Notes under the pieces: generated by a model | What the model saw: the letters and a program-made list of their open reading frames with translations, nothing else | What the model was told of the DNA's origin: nothing | Databases searched by the model: none | Source of the DNA: Dactylosporangium fulvum | GTDB taxonomy: Bacteria; Actinomycetota; Actinomycetes; Mycobacteriales; Micromonosporaceae | Length of the DNA: 64,000 bases | Direction: 5' to 3' | Assembly: GCF_025137375.1 (NCBI RefSeq) | Contig: NZ_CP073720.1 | Span: forward strand, 3,682,501 to 3,746,500 | In this document: positions 40,261 through 52,144 of the stretch, one piece after another | Position numbering within the stretch: the stretch's first letter is position 1 | Layout of the letters: each line of letters starts with the position of its first letter | Translations under genes and position numbers: made by a program

Positions 40261-41055
40261 TCAGCCCAGCGCGAGGCCCGGCTCGTCGTCCGGCAGGCCC
40301 GGCCGGGGACCCGGGATGCGGTACTCCTCGGTGAGCGACGTCATCGGCCCGGGCCATGCCGCCTGGGCGACCTCGATGGGCCGGTGCTCCTCGTCGTACG
40401 CGACGTGCAGCAGCACGAGCACCGGCGTGTCCGGCCGGATCTGCAGCAGCTCCGCCTCCTCGCGGGTGGGCAGGCGGGCGCTGACCTGGTCGCGGGCGCT
40501 GGTGTAGCGCCGGCCCAGCTCCTCCTCGACCTCCTGGTAGAGCGGCCGGTCGAAGACGTCGGGCCGCTCGATCGACGTGCCGCGCACGTCGTTGGGCTTG
40601 AACCAGGACGCGCCGACCTCGACCGGCGCGTCGCCGGTGCGCACCAGGTGGCGGCGGACCAGCAGCGGTGTGCCGTGGTCGACGCCGAACGCCTCGGCGA
40701 CGTCGGCGGGAGCGGGCATCTGGGCGACGATCATGAGGTGCTGCCGGTACCGCGTGGCGAGCTCCGCGTGGTAACCGCGCTCGGCGCCGTAGCGCCCCCG
40801 GGAGAGGCGGTTGAGCCGCCGCTTCGTGCCGCGCACGAACGTCCCCGACCCGGGCCGGGTGATCAGCAGGCCCTCGATGCGCAGCTGGTCGATGGTGCGC
40901 TGCACGGTCTGCTTCGCCACGCCGAACTGGGTGGCGAGCGCCGGGATCGACGGCAGCCGCTCGCCGGGGGCCCAGTCGCCCCGGTTGATCCGCGCCCGCA
41001 ACTGAGCGGCGATCTGCCGGTGCGGGAACTCGGCGGCGCCCGGGTTGATGGTCAT
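40261..41055 (-). CDS. GntR/HutC-family regulator
   Basis: 264 aa. GntR winged HTH (QIAAQLRARINRGDWAPGERLPSIPALATQFGVAKQTVQRTIDQL in parts, 14-60) and UTRA effector domain (from about 95, with SWFKPNDVRGTSIERPDVF, REEAELLQIRPDTPVLVL). Leaderless: TAGGTT 6 nt before the ATG. Divergent from the aminotransferase, 106 bp apart. Confidence 0.85.
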   Translation of the reverse strand: MTINPGAAEFPHRQIAAQLRARINRGDWAPGERLPSIPALATQFGVAKQTVQRTIDQLRIEGLLITRPGSGTFVRGTKRRLNRLSRGRYGAERGYHAELATRYRQHLMIVAQMPAPADVAEAFGVDHGTPLLVRRHLVRTGDAPVEVGASWFKPNDVRGTSIERPDVFDRPLYQEVEEELGRRYTSARDQVSARLPTREEAELLQIRPDTPVLVLLHVAYDEEHRPIEVAQAAWPGPMTSLTEEYRIPGPRPGLPDDEPGLALG

Positions 41056-41061
41056 GGTCGT

Positions 41062-41067
41062 AACCTA
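41062..41067 (-). promoter_or_regulatory. Leaderless -10 box of GntR gene with CCTAGG site
   Basis: TAGGTT read leftward, 6 nt before the ATG. The palindrome CCTAGG lies at 41071-41076, right behind the box, and could mediate autoregulation. Confidence 0.5.
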
Positions 41068-41148
41068 GCCTCCTAGGATGCTGAAGACAAGGAGGCGGAG
41101 CACACCACATTCTGGGAAGTGGCTACGAGCAGATGGGACGACGGCTCG

Positions 41149-41154
41149 TAATGT
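41149..41154 (+). promoter_or_regulatory. Leaderless -10 box of aminotransferase
   Basis: TAATGT, 7 nt before the ATG at 41162; no ribosome binding site is present. Confidence 0.55.
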
Positions 41155-41161
41155 GGCTGCC

Positions 41162-42376
41162 ATGCAGGTGACACAGTCCGCGAAGCTGGCCAACGTCTGT
41201 TACGACATCCGCGGACCGGTGATGGCCGCCGCAAAGCAGATGGAGGCCGAGGGCCACCACATCCTCAAGCTCAACATCGGCAACCCGGCCCCGTTCGGCT
41301 TCGAGGCCCCGGAGGAGATCCTCCAGGACGTCATCCTCAACCTGCCGTCCGCCCACGGATACGGCGACTCCAAGGGCCTGCTGTCGGCCCGCCGGGCCGT
41401 GGTGCAGTACTACCAGCAGAAGCAGGTGTACGGCGTCGACATCGAGGACGTGTACCTCGGCAACGGCGTCTCCGAACTCATCGTCATGGCGCTGCAGGCG
41501 CTGCTCGACAACGGCGACGAGGTGCTGATCCCGTCGCCGGACTACCCGCTGTGGACCGCCTCGGTGAGCCTGTGCGGCGGCCGGGCCGTGCACTACGTCT
41601 GCGACGAGACCAACGACTGGCTGCCCGACGTCGACGACCTCGCGGCCAAGGTGACGCCCCGCACCAAGGCGATCGTCGTCATCAATCCGAACAACCCGAC
41701 CGGCGCGGTCTACTCGCGCGAGATGATCGAGCGGATCGCCGAGGTCGCCCGCCGGCACAACCTGCTGATCTTCTCCGACGAGATCTACGACAAGATCCTC
41801 TACGACGACACCACGCACGTGTCCACGGCCGCGGTCGCCCCCGACCTGCTGACGATCACCTTCAACGGCCTGTCCAAGGCCTACCGGGTCGCCGGCTTCC
41901 GCACCGGCTGGCTGGTGCTCGCGGGCCCGAAGCAGCACGCCTCGAGCTACATCGAGGGCCTGGACATCCTGGCGAACATGCGGCTGTGCCCCAACGTGCC
42001 GACCCAGCACGCCGTGCAGACCGCGCTCGGCGGCTATCAGAGCATCAACGACCTGATCCTGCCCGGCGGGCGCCTGCTCGCCCAGCGTGACGTCGCCTGG
42101 AAGCTGCTCAACGACATCCCCGGCGTCAGCTGCACCAAGCCCAAGGGCGCGCTGTACATGTTCCCCCGGCTCGACCCGGAGATGTTCCAGATCAAGGACG
42201 ACCTGCAGTTCGCCCTCGACCTGCTGCGGCAGGAGAAGCTCATGGTCGTGCAGGGGACCGGGTTCAACTGGCACCACCCGGACCACTTCCGCATCGTGAC
42301 ACTGCCGCGGGTCACCGACCTGGAGGACGCGATCGGCCGGATCGCCCGCTTCCTGTCGACATACCGCCAGTTCTGA
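41162..42376 (+). CDS. Alanine-type aminotransferase, class I
   Basis: 404 aa. PLP enzyme fold type I: PSPDYPLW, VINPNNPTGAVYS, FSDEIYDKILYD, and the Schiff-base lysine in TFNGLSKAYRVAGFRTGW. The N-terminal LNIGNPAPFGFEAP matches AlaA/AlaT-type glutamate-pyruvate aminotransferases (about 405 aa). Leaderless start. Divergent from the GntR gene. Confidence 0.88.
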   Translation: MQVTQSAKLANVCYDIRGPVMAAAKQMEAEGHHILKLNIGNPAPFGFEAPEEILQDVILNLPSAHGYGDSKGLLSARRAVVQYYQQKQVYGVDIEDVYLGNGVSELIVMALQALLDNGDEVLIPSPDYPLWTASVSLCGGRAVHYVCDETNDWLPDVDDLAAKVTPRTKAIVVINPNNPTGAVYSREMIERIAEVARRHNLLIFSDEIYDKILYDDTTHVSTAAVAPDLLTITFNGLSKAYRVAGFRTGWLVLAGPKQHASSYIEGLDILANMRLCPNVPTQHAVQTALGGYQSINDLILPGGRLLAQRDVAWKLLNDIPGVSCTKPKGALYMFPRLDPEMFQIKDDLQFALDLLRQEKLMVVQGTGFNWHHPDHFRIVTLPRVTDLEDAIGRIARFLSTYRQF

Positions 42377-42399
42377 CCCCGCACGGCCGCTGCTCTCGA

Positions 42400-42475
42400 G
42401 TTGATCTTGGAGTTGTGGTGCCGTGACACTCCCGCGATGTCCGGGTTTGTCAGGCGCCACAACTCCAAGATCAAC
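42400..42475 (+). repeat. Interspersed repeat, copy A, with 19-bp inverted arms
   Basis: GTTGATCTTGGAGTTGTGG (42400-42418) and CCACAACTCCAAGATCAAC (42457-42475) are perfect reverse complements with a 38-nt centre containing CCGGGTTTGTC. The element also shares its blocks with copy B at 29.9 kb. It lies between the aminotransferase and the convergent PAC2 gene and may double as terminator. Confidence 0.8.
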
Positions 42476-42523
42476 GCGTGGGGTCGGGCAGGCCGGTCGA
42501 GGGCCCGGGCACCGTGCCGGTTG

Positions 42524-43405
42524 CTACCAGGCGCCGGTCGCGGACGGGCCGGCCTGACCGCCGCGGCGGCGCAGGTACTTCTCGAACTCCTGGGCGATCT
42601 CGTCGCCGGTGAGCGGCTGCAGGCCCGCGTCGCCGGAGCGCTCCTCCAGCTCACGGACGTATTCAGCCAGCTCGGCGTCCTGCTCGGCGGCCTGCTTGAG
42701 CCGCTCCTCCCACTCCGCGGACTGCTTGGCCAGGTCGCCGGTCGGCACCGGCAGGTCGAGGATCTCCTCGACCCGGTGCAGCAGCGCCAGGGTGGCCTTC
42801 GGGCAGGGCGGGTTGTTGGCGTAGTGCGGCACGTGCACCCAGAACGACACGGCTTCGAGGTCGGCGCGCACGCAGGCGTCGTGCAGGACGCCGACGATGC
42901 CGGTCGGGCCCTCGTAGCGGGTCGGTGTCAGGCCCAGACGCTCGGCGGACTCCGTGGACGTGTGTGACGGCGCCGAGCCGCTCACCGGCAGCGGCCGCGT
43001 ATACGGCACGTCGGCGAGCAGCGCGCCGAGCAGCACGATCCGGCTCACCTCGAGGCTGTGGCAGACCTCGAGGATCTCCTCGCAGAACGTGCGCCAGCGC
43101 ATGCTGGGCTCGATGCCGCGGATGAGCACGATGTCGCGCTCCCCGTCGGGCGGGGTGGCCACCGAGAACCGGGTCGTCGGCCACTCGATGCGCCGCGTCT
43201 CGCCCTCGGACATCAGCACCGTCGGCCGGTTGACCTGGAAGTCGTAGAAGTCCTCGGGGTCGAGTGCGGCGATGGGCTCGGCGCCCCACTCCTGTTCGAG
43301 ATGCTCGACGACGGCGGTCGACGCATCGGCAGCGTCGTTCCACCCTTCGAACGCGGCAATCGCGACAGGGGAGCGCAACACGGGCAGGCCGTCGAACTCG
43401 GTCAC
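42524..43405 (-). CDS. PAC2-family protein
   Basis: 293 aa, GTG start. VAIAAFEGWNDAADASTAVVEHL, DFQVNRPTV, RIVLLGALLADVPYTRPLPVSGSA and HVPHYANNPPCPKATLALL are the typical segments of actinobacterial PAC2 (proteasome-assembly-chaperone-like) proteins. C-terminal 70 residues form a charged helix and Gly/Arg tail. Often next to metH, as here. Leaderless: TAGGCT 6 nt before GTG. Confidence 0.85.
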   Translation of the reverse strand: MTEFDGLPVLRSPVAIAAFEGWNDAADASTAVVEHLEQEWGAEPIAALDPEDFYDFQVNRPTVLMSEGETRRIEWPTTRFSVATPPDGERDIVLIRGIEPSMRWRTFCEEILEVCHSLEVSRIVLLGALLADVPYTRPLPVSGSAPSHTSTESAERLGLTPTRYEGPTGIVGVLHDACVRADLEAVSFWVHVPHYANNPPCPKATLALLHRVEEILDLPVPTGDLAKQSAEWEERLKQAAEQDAELAEYVRELEERSGDAGLQPLTGDEIAQEFEKYLRRRGGQAGPSATGAW

Positions 43406-43411
43406 GCCCCC

Positions 43412-43417
43412 AGCCTA
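43412..43417 (-). promoter_or_regulatory. Leaderless -10 box of PAC2 gene
   Basis: TAGGCT read leftward, 6 nt before the GTG. Confidence 0.5.
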
Positions 43418-43574
43418 CGTGTGCGGTCGCCGTATGGCTTGTCGGCCGCGCGGGGTGTCCGATTCCGGGGGCCACAACCGCGCCTCCGGTGTGCCTCGTC
43501 CCACCTGGTGGGCATACCCGGCGCAGTGGCCAGGATCGCCCACGCCCGGGGCCGACCGGATGCGGACGTCCCGA

Positions 43575-43580
43575 TAGCCT
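43575..43580 (+). promoter_or_regulatory. Leaderless -10 box of metH
   Basis: TAGCCT, 7 nt before the ATG at 43588. No cobalamin riboswitch is recognisable in the 182-bp gap upstream. Confidence 0.5.
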
Positions 43581-43587
43581 TTGGAGT

Positions 43588-47103
<3,516 letters not shown>

Positions 47104-47115
47104 CCCGCGTGACGA

Positions 47116-47155
47116 CCGGCCGGCCAACCGCGTTCGACCTCGGTTGACCGGCCGG
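47116..47155. terminator. Hairpin terminator metH / lipoprotein
   Basis: Arms 47116-47130 and 47141-47155 (CCGGCCGG... / ...CCGGCCGG) pair over 15 bp with one mismatch; 10-nt loop. Separates convergent metH and the DUF4232 lipoprotein. Confidence 0.7.
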
Positions 47156-47162
47156 CACACGA

Positions 47163-47774
47163 TCACCAGGCGACGACGCCCTGTGCGCTCGGCTGGATGG
47201 TGCCGATCTGCATCGACTTCATGGTGATGGCGGAAGCCTCGGCGGGCGGGAACTCCAACAGTTCGGCCGGCACGGGCCTGCCGTCGGGCAGGCCGACGGA
47301 CACGCTGTTGCCGGTCGCGCAGCCCGTCGCGGCCTTGTCGCAGGTGGTCCACTTGACGCCGGCCGAGGCGGTGGCACCCGGAGCCAGGTCCACCGGCGTT
47401 GCCGGGCCCGGCTGCTCCAGCTTGCTGGTCGGAACCGGCACCGGCGCGTCGGCGGCATCCGTCAGCGTCACCGTGGCCCAGCCCGACAGCCGGCAGGTGC
47501 GGCTGGACGTGTTGGTCAACTGCAGCATCACCACGCGGGTGGTGCCGCTGCTGCGCTGTGCCTGCCCGATGAGCCGGGGTTTGACGTCCGCCGTCGCGCA
47601 GGCCGCGGTCTGATCGCCGCTGTTCTGCTCCGTCGGTGTGGTGCCACTGGGGGCGCTCGGGCCGGTGGCCGGGGCGGCGGTGGGCTCGTCCTTCTTGCTG
47701 CTGCAGGCCGCGGTGCTGGCGAGGATCACGAGCGCGGCTGTGGCTGCCGCGAGCAGGCGGGGGCGGTACTGCAC
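47163..47774 (-). CDS. DUF4232 lipoprotein
   Basis: 203 aa, GTG preceded by GGAG. Lipobox LASTAACSS (Cys about 24), then a Thr/Pro/Ser linker, then the DUF4232 beta domain with CATADVKPRL, TTRVVMLQLTNTSSRTCRLSGWATVTL and later Cys pairs. Exported, membrane-anchored; function unknown. Confidence 0.8.
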   Translation of the reverse strand: MQYRPRLLAAATAALVILASTAACSSKKDEPTAAPATGPSAPSGTTPTEQNSGDQTAACATADVKPRLIGQAQRSSGTTRVVMLQLTNTSSRTCRLSGWATVTLTDAADAPVPVPTSKLEQPGPATPVDLAPGATASAGVKWTTCDKAATGCATGNSVSVGLPDGRPVPAELLEFPPAEASAITMKSMQIGTIQPSAQGVVAW

Positions 47775-47946
47775 CGGATTCTCCGTTCCTTGAGACGTGG
47801 CAGGCGGCAACGCTACCGGCGGCGTCGATCGATCCCCGGCAGCGGGTGCGTGTCGGACGCCGGTCGTGCCGGCGGGCATCGGGCGGCGTCGTCGTGCCCC
47901 ACGGTCGCAGCCCCACCGGGCAGGCGGGTTCTGCCACGATGGCCGG

Positions 47947-48105
47947 ATGTGGGAGCTGTGGGGCGGCGCGGAACCGCCCGAGTCGTGGCTGAAGTGGGCG
48001 GTTGCCGCGGCCGCCGTGACAAGCGCCGTGATTCTGCTGGCCGTCGCCGTCTCCGTGGTGCCGTTCGTCTGGGACATGCTGAAGTTCCTGGCGCTCGCCG
48101 ACTGA
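47947..48105 (+). CDS. Possible small membrane protein
   Basis: 52 aa with one hydrophobic helix (WAVAAAAVTSAVILLAVAVSVV) and two Trp near the N-terminus. No ribosome binding site is clear. Lies between the lipoprotein and the sigma factor. Real gene status uncertain. Confidence 0.4.
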   Translation: MWELWGGAEPPESWLKWAVAAAAVTSAVILLAVAVSVVPFVWDMLKFLALAD

Positions 48106-48166
48106 GCGACCGGTGTTGCCCGAAGCGACGCCCCTCGAAACCGGTCCCGCCGGACGTGTAAGTAGT

Positions 48167-48688
48167 GTGCGAACAACCCCGTCCGCTGCCGAGTTCTTCG
48201 AGGAGTACGTGCGCGCCCGCGCCGCCGGGCTGACACGTGTCGCGTACCTGCTCACGGGGGACGCGCACCTCGCCGACGATCTTGTCCAGGCCACATTGAT
48301 CGAGGTCGCCGCCAGGTGGGAGCGGATCCTCGCCGGTGGGGACCCCGAGCCGTACGTGCGGACGGTCCTCTACCGCAAGCATCTCTCCTGGCGCCGGCGG
48401 CACCGGCGCGAGGCGCTGCCGACCGGTGACCTGCCGGAGCCGGCCGGCCCGGACATCTCCGGCCGGGTCACCACGGCGGTCGCGGTCCGCGCGGCGCTGG
48501 CGGCACTGGCGCCGAAGCAGCGGGCCGTGCTGGTCCTGCGCTACTTCGAGGACCTCACCGAGTCGCAGGCCGCCCGGGTCCTCGGCGTTACGGTCGGCAC
48601 GGTCCGCAGCCAGACCCGCGACGCCCTCGCCCGCCTGCGCAAGATCGCTCCTGAGCTGACCGACGCCGTCGAGGTGGTGCGCCGATGA
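48167..48688 (+). CDS. SigE-family ECF sigma factor
   Basis: 173 aa from a GTG at 48167. Region 2: FFEEYVRARAAGLTRVAYLLTGDAHLADDLVQATLIEVAARWERI; region 4: ALAPKQRAVLVLRYFEDLTESQAARVLGVTVGTVRSQTRDALARLR (both cited in parts). Typical SigE-like 165-180 aa. Stop overlaps the next gene by 4 nt, so its neighbour is a likely modulator. Confidence 0.85.
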   Translation: MRTTPSAAEFFEEYVRARAAGLTRVAYLLTGDAHLADDLVQATLIEVAARWERILAGGDPEPYVRTVLYRKHLSWRRRHRREALPTGDLPEPAGPDISGRVTTAVAVRAALAALAPKQRAVLVLRYFEDLTESQAARVLGVTVGTVRSQTRDALARLRKIAPELTDAVEVVRR

Positions 48689-50037
48689 CCACGACCCTCC
48701 GAACAGCGCTGGCCGACCTGGCCGAGCAGTCCCGGCTGCCGGGCGACCCGGGGAACCTGTGGCGGCGCGGCCGGCGGCTGCGCCGGCGGCGCCGGCTGAC
48801 CACGGCGGCGGCCGGGGCCGTGCTGATGGCCCTGGCGGTACTGGTGGCGCTGCCGCCCGTCTGGCCCGGCGCACCCGGACCGGCCCAGGTCGCCGCCGGC
48901 GGCGCTGCCGTCCTGCCGAGCCGGTTCGGCGCCGCACGGCCCTGGCAGGAACTCGCCGAGCGGTCCCCGAACGGGCCGGCCATGCTGGTGTTCACCAACG
49001 TCCCCTCGAGACTCTCCCTGCTGCCCGGCGGGCCGGTCACCGTGATCGGCCAGGACGGCTCGTACCGGGCGATGGCGACCAGCCCCGTCCCGCCCCAGCG
49101 GCTGTCCCCGGACGGGAAGCTGCTGGCCCGCTGGGACGGCATCGTCGACCTCACCTCGGGCCGCCGTGTCCCGATCAGCGGATACGGGGAAGCCGCCGCG
49201 CAGGTGCTGGACTGGTCGCCCGGAGGTACCGAGGTCCTGATGGGCGTCGAGGACCGGATCGTTGTCGTCGACGCGGCGACCGGACGCGTCCGGACGGTGC
49301 TCACCGTGGCCACCGACCAGGCCGTCGACGACAGCTTCGGGGTGTTCTCGCCCGACGGCAGCCGGATCGCGCTGGTCCTGGGCGCGCAGACGGAGCCGCG
49401 GCGCGTCACGGTCGTCGACACCGCCGGCGGTACGGTCCGTGCCGAACTCCAGCTCACCGGCCGTCAGCGGCTCGCCGGATGGGACGCCGACGGCGTCAAT
49501 CTCGTGCTCGTCGCCGCCGAGGTCTGCGACTGGACGCTCTGCGCCCGGAACGCGCCCGACATCGAGCACGCGCGGGCGGCCCTCGAACGCCAGCGCTGGC
49601 ACCTCCAGTTCGCCGACCCGGCCACCGGCAGCGTCGTCGACGAGCCCAGGACCGGCCGGACCGGCTGGCCGAACCGGCTCGTCGGCTGGCACGGCCAGGA
49701 CGCTGTCTGGATCGTGGGCGACTACCCGGCCGACCACGTCTCGATCGAGGCCGTCCGCCCCGGCGAGCCCGCCCGCGTCCTGGCCGTGTCCGACGACCCG
49801 GTGGCGGACCTCGACGTGGCCAGGGACCTGGTCAGCCAGGGGCGTTTCGGCGGGCCGGCGATCGACGCGCCGCTCTGGCCGCCGCGCGCCGAGGCCCGCC
49901 GGGCACTCGGTGTCGGCGCGATCGCGCTGATCGCGCTGCTGCTGTTCGTCCGCGGGCTCATCGTCATGGCCCGCCGACGGTGGCCGCCCGCGCAGCCCAC
50001 CTCGCCCGTTCGGGACCAGCCCCCGTCCGGCCGGTGA
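48685..50037 (+). CDS. Membrane propeller protein coupled to the sigma factor
   Basis: 450 aa, ATG overlapping the sigma stop (ATGA). N-terminal cytoplasmic 38 basic residues, helix at about 39-58 (LTTAAAGAVLMALAVLVAL), extracellular WD40-like repeats (PDGKLLARWDGIVDL, PGGTEVLMGVEDRIVVVD, PDGSRIALVLG), C-terminal helix at about 413-433. The place and topology suggest an anti-sigma or signal-sensing partner, but no ZAS-type motif is seen. Confidence 0.65.
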   Translation: MTTTLRTALADLAEQSRLPGDPGNLWRRGRRLRRRRRLTTAAAGAVLMALAVLVALPPVWPGAPGPAQVAAGGAAVLPSRFGAARPWQELAERSPNGPAMLVFTNVPSRLSLLPGGPVTVIGQDGSYRAMATSPVPPQRLSPDGKLLARWDGIVDLTSGRRVPISGYGEAAAQVLDWSPGGTEVLMGVEDRIVVVDAATGRVRTVLTVATDQAVDDSFGVFSPDGSRIALVLGAQTEPRRVTVVDTAGGTVRAELQLTGRQRLAGWDADGVNLVLVAAEVCDWTLCARNAPDIEHARAALERQRWHLQFADPATGSVVDEPRTGRTGWPNRLVGWHGQDAVWIVGDYPADHVSIEAVRPGEPARVLAVSDDPVADLDVARDLVSQGRFGGPAIDAPLWPPRAEARRALGVGAIALIALLLFVRGLIVMARRRWPPAQPTSPVRDQPPSGR

Positions 50038-50162
50038 ACCTGGGTCCCGGGCCGGACGACCGGCACCGGCCCGATCGAGCCCTCCTCGGCGGTCAGCCCC
50101 AGCCGCCGGACCACGTCCCGCGCGACCGCCGGCGCGCTGTCAACACCGGCACAGTAGCCGGG

Positions 50163-50168
50163 TACCGT
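50163..50168 (+). promoter_or_regulatory. Leaderless -10 box of PanE-like gene
   Basis: TACCGT, 6 nt before the GTG at 50175. Confidence 0.5.
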
Positions 50169-50174
50169 CGAGGC

Positions 50175-51140
50175 GTGCGATGGGTGATCTACGGGGCCGG
50201 TGCGGTCGGTGGTGTGGTGGCGGGGCGGCTCGCCGGGGCGGGGCAGGAGGTGGCGGTCATCGCCCGCGGTGCCCACCTCGCGGCGATCCGCGAGCAGGGG
50301 CTGACGCTGCGCCAGCCCGACGGTGACACGGTCCACCGGATCCCCGCGTTCGCCGATCCCGGCGAGGTCGACTGGCGGCCCGGCGACGTCGTCGTCCTCG
50401 GGATGAAGGGCATGGACACCGAGGAGGCGCTGCGCCGGCTGCCGGACCCGGCGCTGCCGGTCGTGTGCCTGCAGAACGGCGTCGCCAACGAGACGGCGGC
50501 CCTGCGGCGATTCTCGCAGGTCTACGGGGTGTGCGTCATGCTCCCGTCGAGCCACCTCGCGCCGGGGGTCGTGGTCGCGCAGTGCGCCCCCGTCCCGGGC
50601 ATTCTCGACCTCGGCCGCTTCCCGCACGGGCTCGACGACACCGCGCTCGCGCTCTCCGAGGGTCTGCGCAAGGCCGGTTTCCACAGCGAGCCGCGCCCCG
50701 ACATCATGCGGTGGAAGTACGCGAAGCTGCTCATGAACCTCGGCAACGCCGTCGAGGCGCTCTGCGGCCTCGTCGACGGCCTCGACGAGGCGGTCCGCCC
50801 GCTGCGCGCCGAGGGCGAGGCCGTACTGCGCAAGGCCGGCATCGACTTCGCCTCCGCCGAGGAGGACGCCGCCCGCCGCGGTGACATCCTCCAGCTGCGG
50901 CTCGACCGGGCCGGCGGCTCGTCGTGGCAGAGCCTCGCCCGCGGCACCGGCACCGTCGAGGCCGACTACCTCAACGGTGAGATCGTGCTGCTCGGCCGGC
51001 TCCACGGCGTGCCGGCCCCGGCCAACGAGACCGCCCGCCGCCTGGTCGTCGAGGCCGCCGCGACCGGCGCCGGCCCGGCCGTCATGACCCCGGAGGAGTT
51101 CCTGCGCGCCGTTACGGCCGGGGACGGATCCGGCCGGTGA
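50175..51140 (+). CDS. Ketopantoate-reductase-like protein
   Basis: 321 aa, GTG start. N-terminal NADP-binding IYGAGAVGGVVAGRLAGAGQ and VLGMKGMDTEEAL; C-terminal ApbA/PanE-type helical domain with KYAKLLMNLGNAVEAL and GGSSWQSLARGTGTVEADYLNG, including the catalytic Lys and the S-x-x-Q-D-like loop. True PanE activity or a paralogue cannot be decided. Its end overlaps the convergent SDR gene by 29 bp. Confidence 0.8.
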   Translation: MRWVIYGAGAVGGVVAGRLAGAGQEVAVIARGAHLAAIREQGLTLRQPDGDTVHRIPAFADPGEVDWRPGDVVVLGMKGMDTEEALRRLPDPALPVVCLQNGVANETAALRRFSQVYGVCVMLPSSHLAPGVVVAQCAPVPGILDLGRFPHGLDDTALALSEGLRKAGFHSEPRPDIMRWKYAKLLMNLGNAVEALCGLVDGLDEAVRPLRAEGEAVLRKAGIDFASAEEDAARRGDILQLRLDRAGGSSWQSLARGTGTVEADYLNGEIVLLGRLHGVPAPANETARRLVVEAAATGAGPAVMTPEEFLRAVTAGDGSGR

Positions 51141-52062
51141 GGACCAGGTGGTCCACCGCCTCGCGGACCGCGTCCAGTGAGGTGTGACGCGGCTCGAAAC
51201 CGAGCAGGCGCCGTGCCTTCGTGATGCCGCAGTGCGGGCTGTGCACGATGTGGTCGTACGTGATGCGGGCGTCCTCCGCGTCCGCGCCCGCCCGCCACTG
51301 CTCCCACGGCAGGAACTCCAGCCGCGCCGGCCGGCCGAACCAGCCGGCCACGGCCTCGGCGTAGCCGCGCAGCGTGAGCGCCGTCGCCGCCACCGCGTGG
51401 AACGACTCCCCGACGCTCACCGAACGGTTCGCCATCGCGGCGAGGAAGACCTGTGCGACGTCGTCGGCGTGGACGTGCTGCACCGTCTCCATGCCGTGGT
51501 TGGGCAGCACCAGCACCTCACCGTCGGCGAGCCGCTGGAACACGCCGGGGTTGAAGTTGCCGGCCGGATTGACCGGCATCCATCCAGGGCCGGTGATGTG
51601 GCCGGGATGGATCACCGTGGCCGGGAAGCCGTGCCGCTGGGCCTGCTTCAGGAGGTACGCCTCGATCGCGGCCTTGGCGATGCCATAGTCGCCGATCGGT
51701 CGCCGCGGCCGGTCCTCCGTCGTCGGCAGGACCGTGCTCGGCCCGTGGACCCAGATCGTGCCGCAGTGCAGGAAGTGCCGGACCCGGCCGCGCAACGCGT
51801 CGGTGATCTGCCGCGCGCTCGGCAGGTCGAAGCAGATGAGGTCGACGACGACGTCCGGCTCGAGCTCCGCGATCCGCGCACCGAACCGCTCGTCGCCGCC
51901 GCGGTCGGCGGTGACCCGGGTGACCTGCTGCCACGCGCCGTGCTCCACGTACGGCGACCGCTGTGCCCGCGACACCACGACCACCTCGTGCCCCGCCGCG
52001 ACGAGTCGCGGGACGAGGAAGGTGCCGATGTGCCCGGTGCCGCCGATTACCACTACGCGCAT
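51112..52062 (-). CDS. NAD-dependent epimerase/dehydratase (extended SDR)
   Basis: 316 aa. Rossmann GGTGHIGTFLVPRLVAAGHEVVVVSR; active-site region YGIAKAAIEAYL (Y-x-x-x-K); HPGHITGPGW. Substrate unknown, sugar nucleotide or similar. Leaderless: TAGCGT 6 nt before the ATG. Confidence 0.8.
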   Translation of the reverse strand: MRVVVIGGTGHIGTFLVPRLVAAGHEVVVVSRAQRSPYVEHGAWQQVTRVTADRGGDERFGARIAELEPDVVVDLICFDLPSARQITDALRGRVRHFLHCGTIWVHGPSTVLPTTEDRPRRPIGDYGIAKAAIEAYLLKQAQRHGFPATVIHPGHITGPGWMPVNPAGNFNPGVFQRLADGEVLVLPNHGMETVQHVHADDVAQVFLAAMANRSVSVGESFHAVAATALTLRGYAEAVAGWFGRPARLEFLPWEQWRAGADAEDARITYDHIVHSPHCGITKARRLLGFEPRHTSLDAVREAVDHLVLTGRIRPRP

Positions 52063-52068
52063 CGCCCG

Positions 52069-52074
52069 ACGCTA
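52069..52074 (-). promoter_or_regulatory. Leaderless -10 box of SDR gene
   Basis: TAGCGT read leftward, 6 nt before the ATG. Confidence 0.5.
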
Positions 52075-52144
52075 TCAGGGCCCGGGCCGTGAGCTTGCGC
52101 ACGAACACCCTGGATTCCGCGCCGCCGCTTGGCAGGATCCTGGT

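Noticed and set aside
38074..41076. A 1000-residue plus-strand frame overlapping the symporter, MarR and GntR genes
   Set aside because: It is an Arg/Pro/His-rich shadow of three clearly recognisable genes.
43406..43587. Possible cobalamin or SAM riboswitch before metH
   Set aside because: No B12-box or SAM-type core could be found, and the TAGCCT box 7 nt before the ATG suggests a leaderless transcript.
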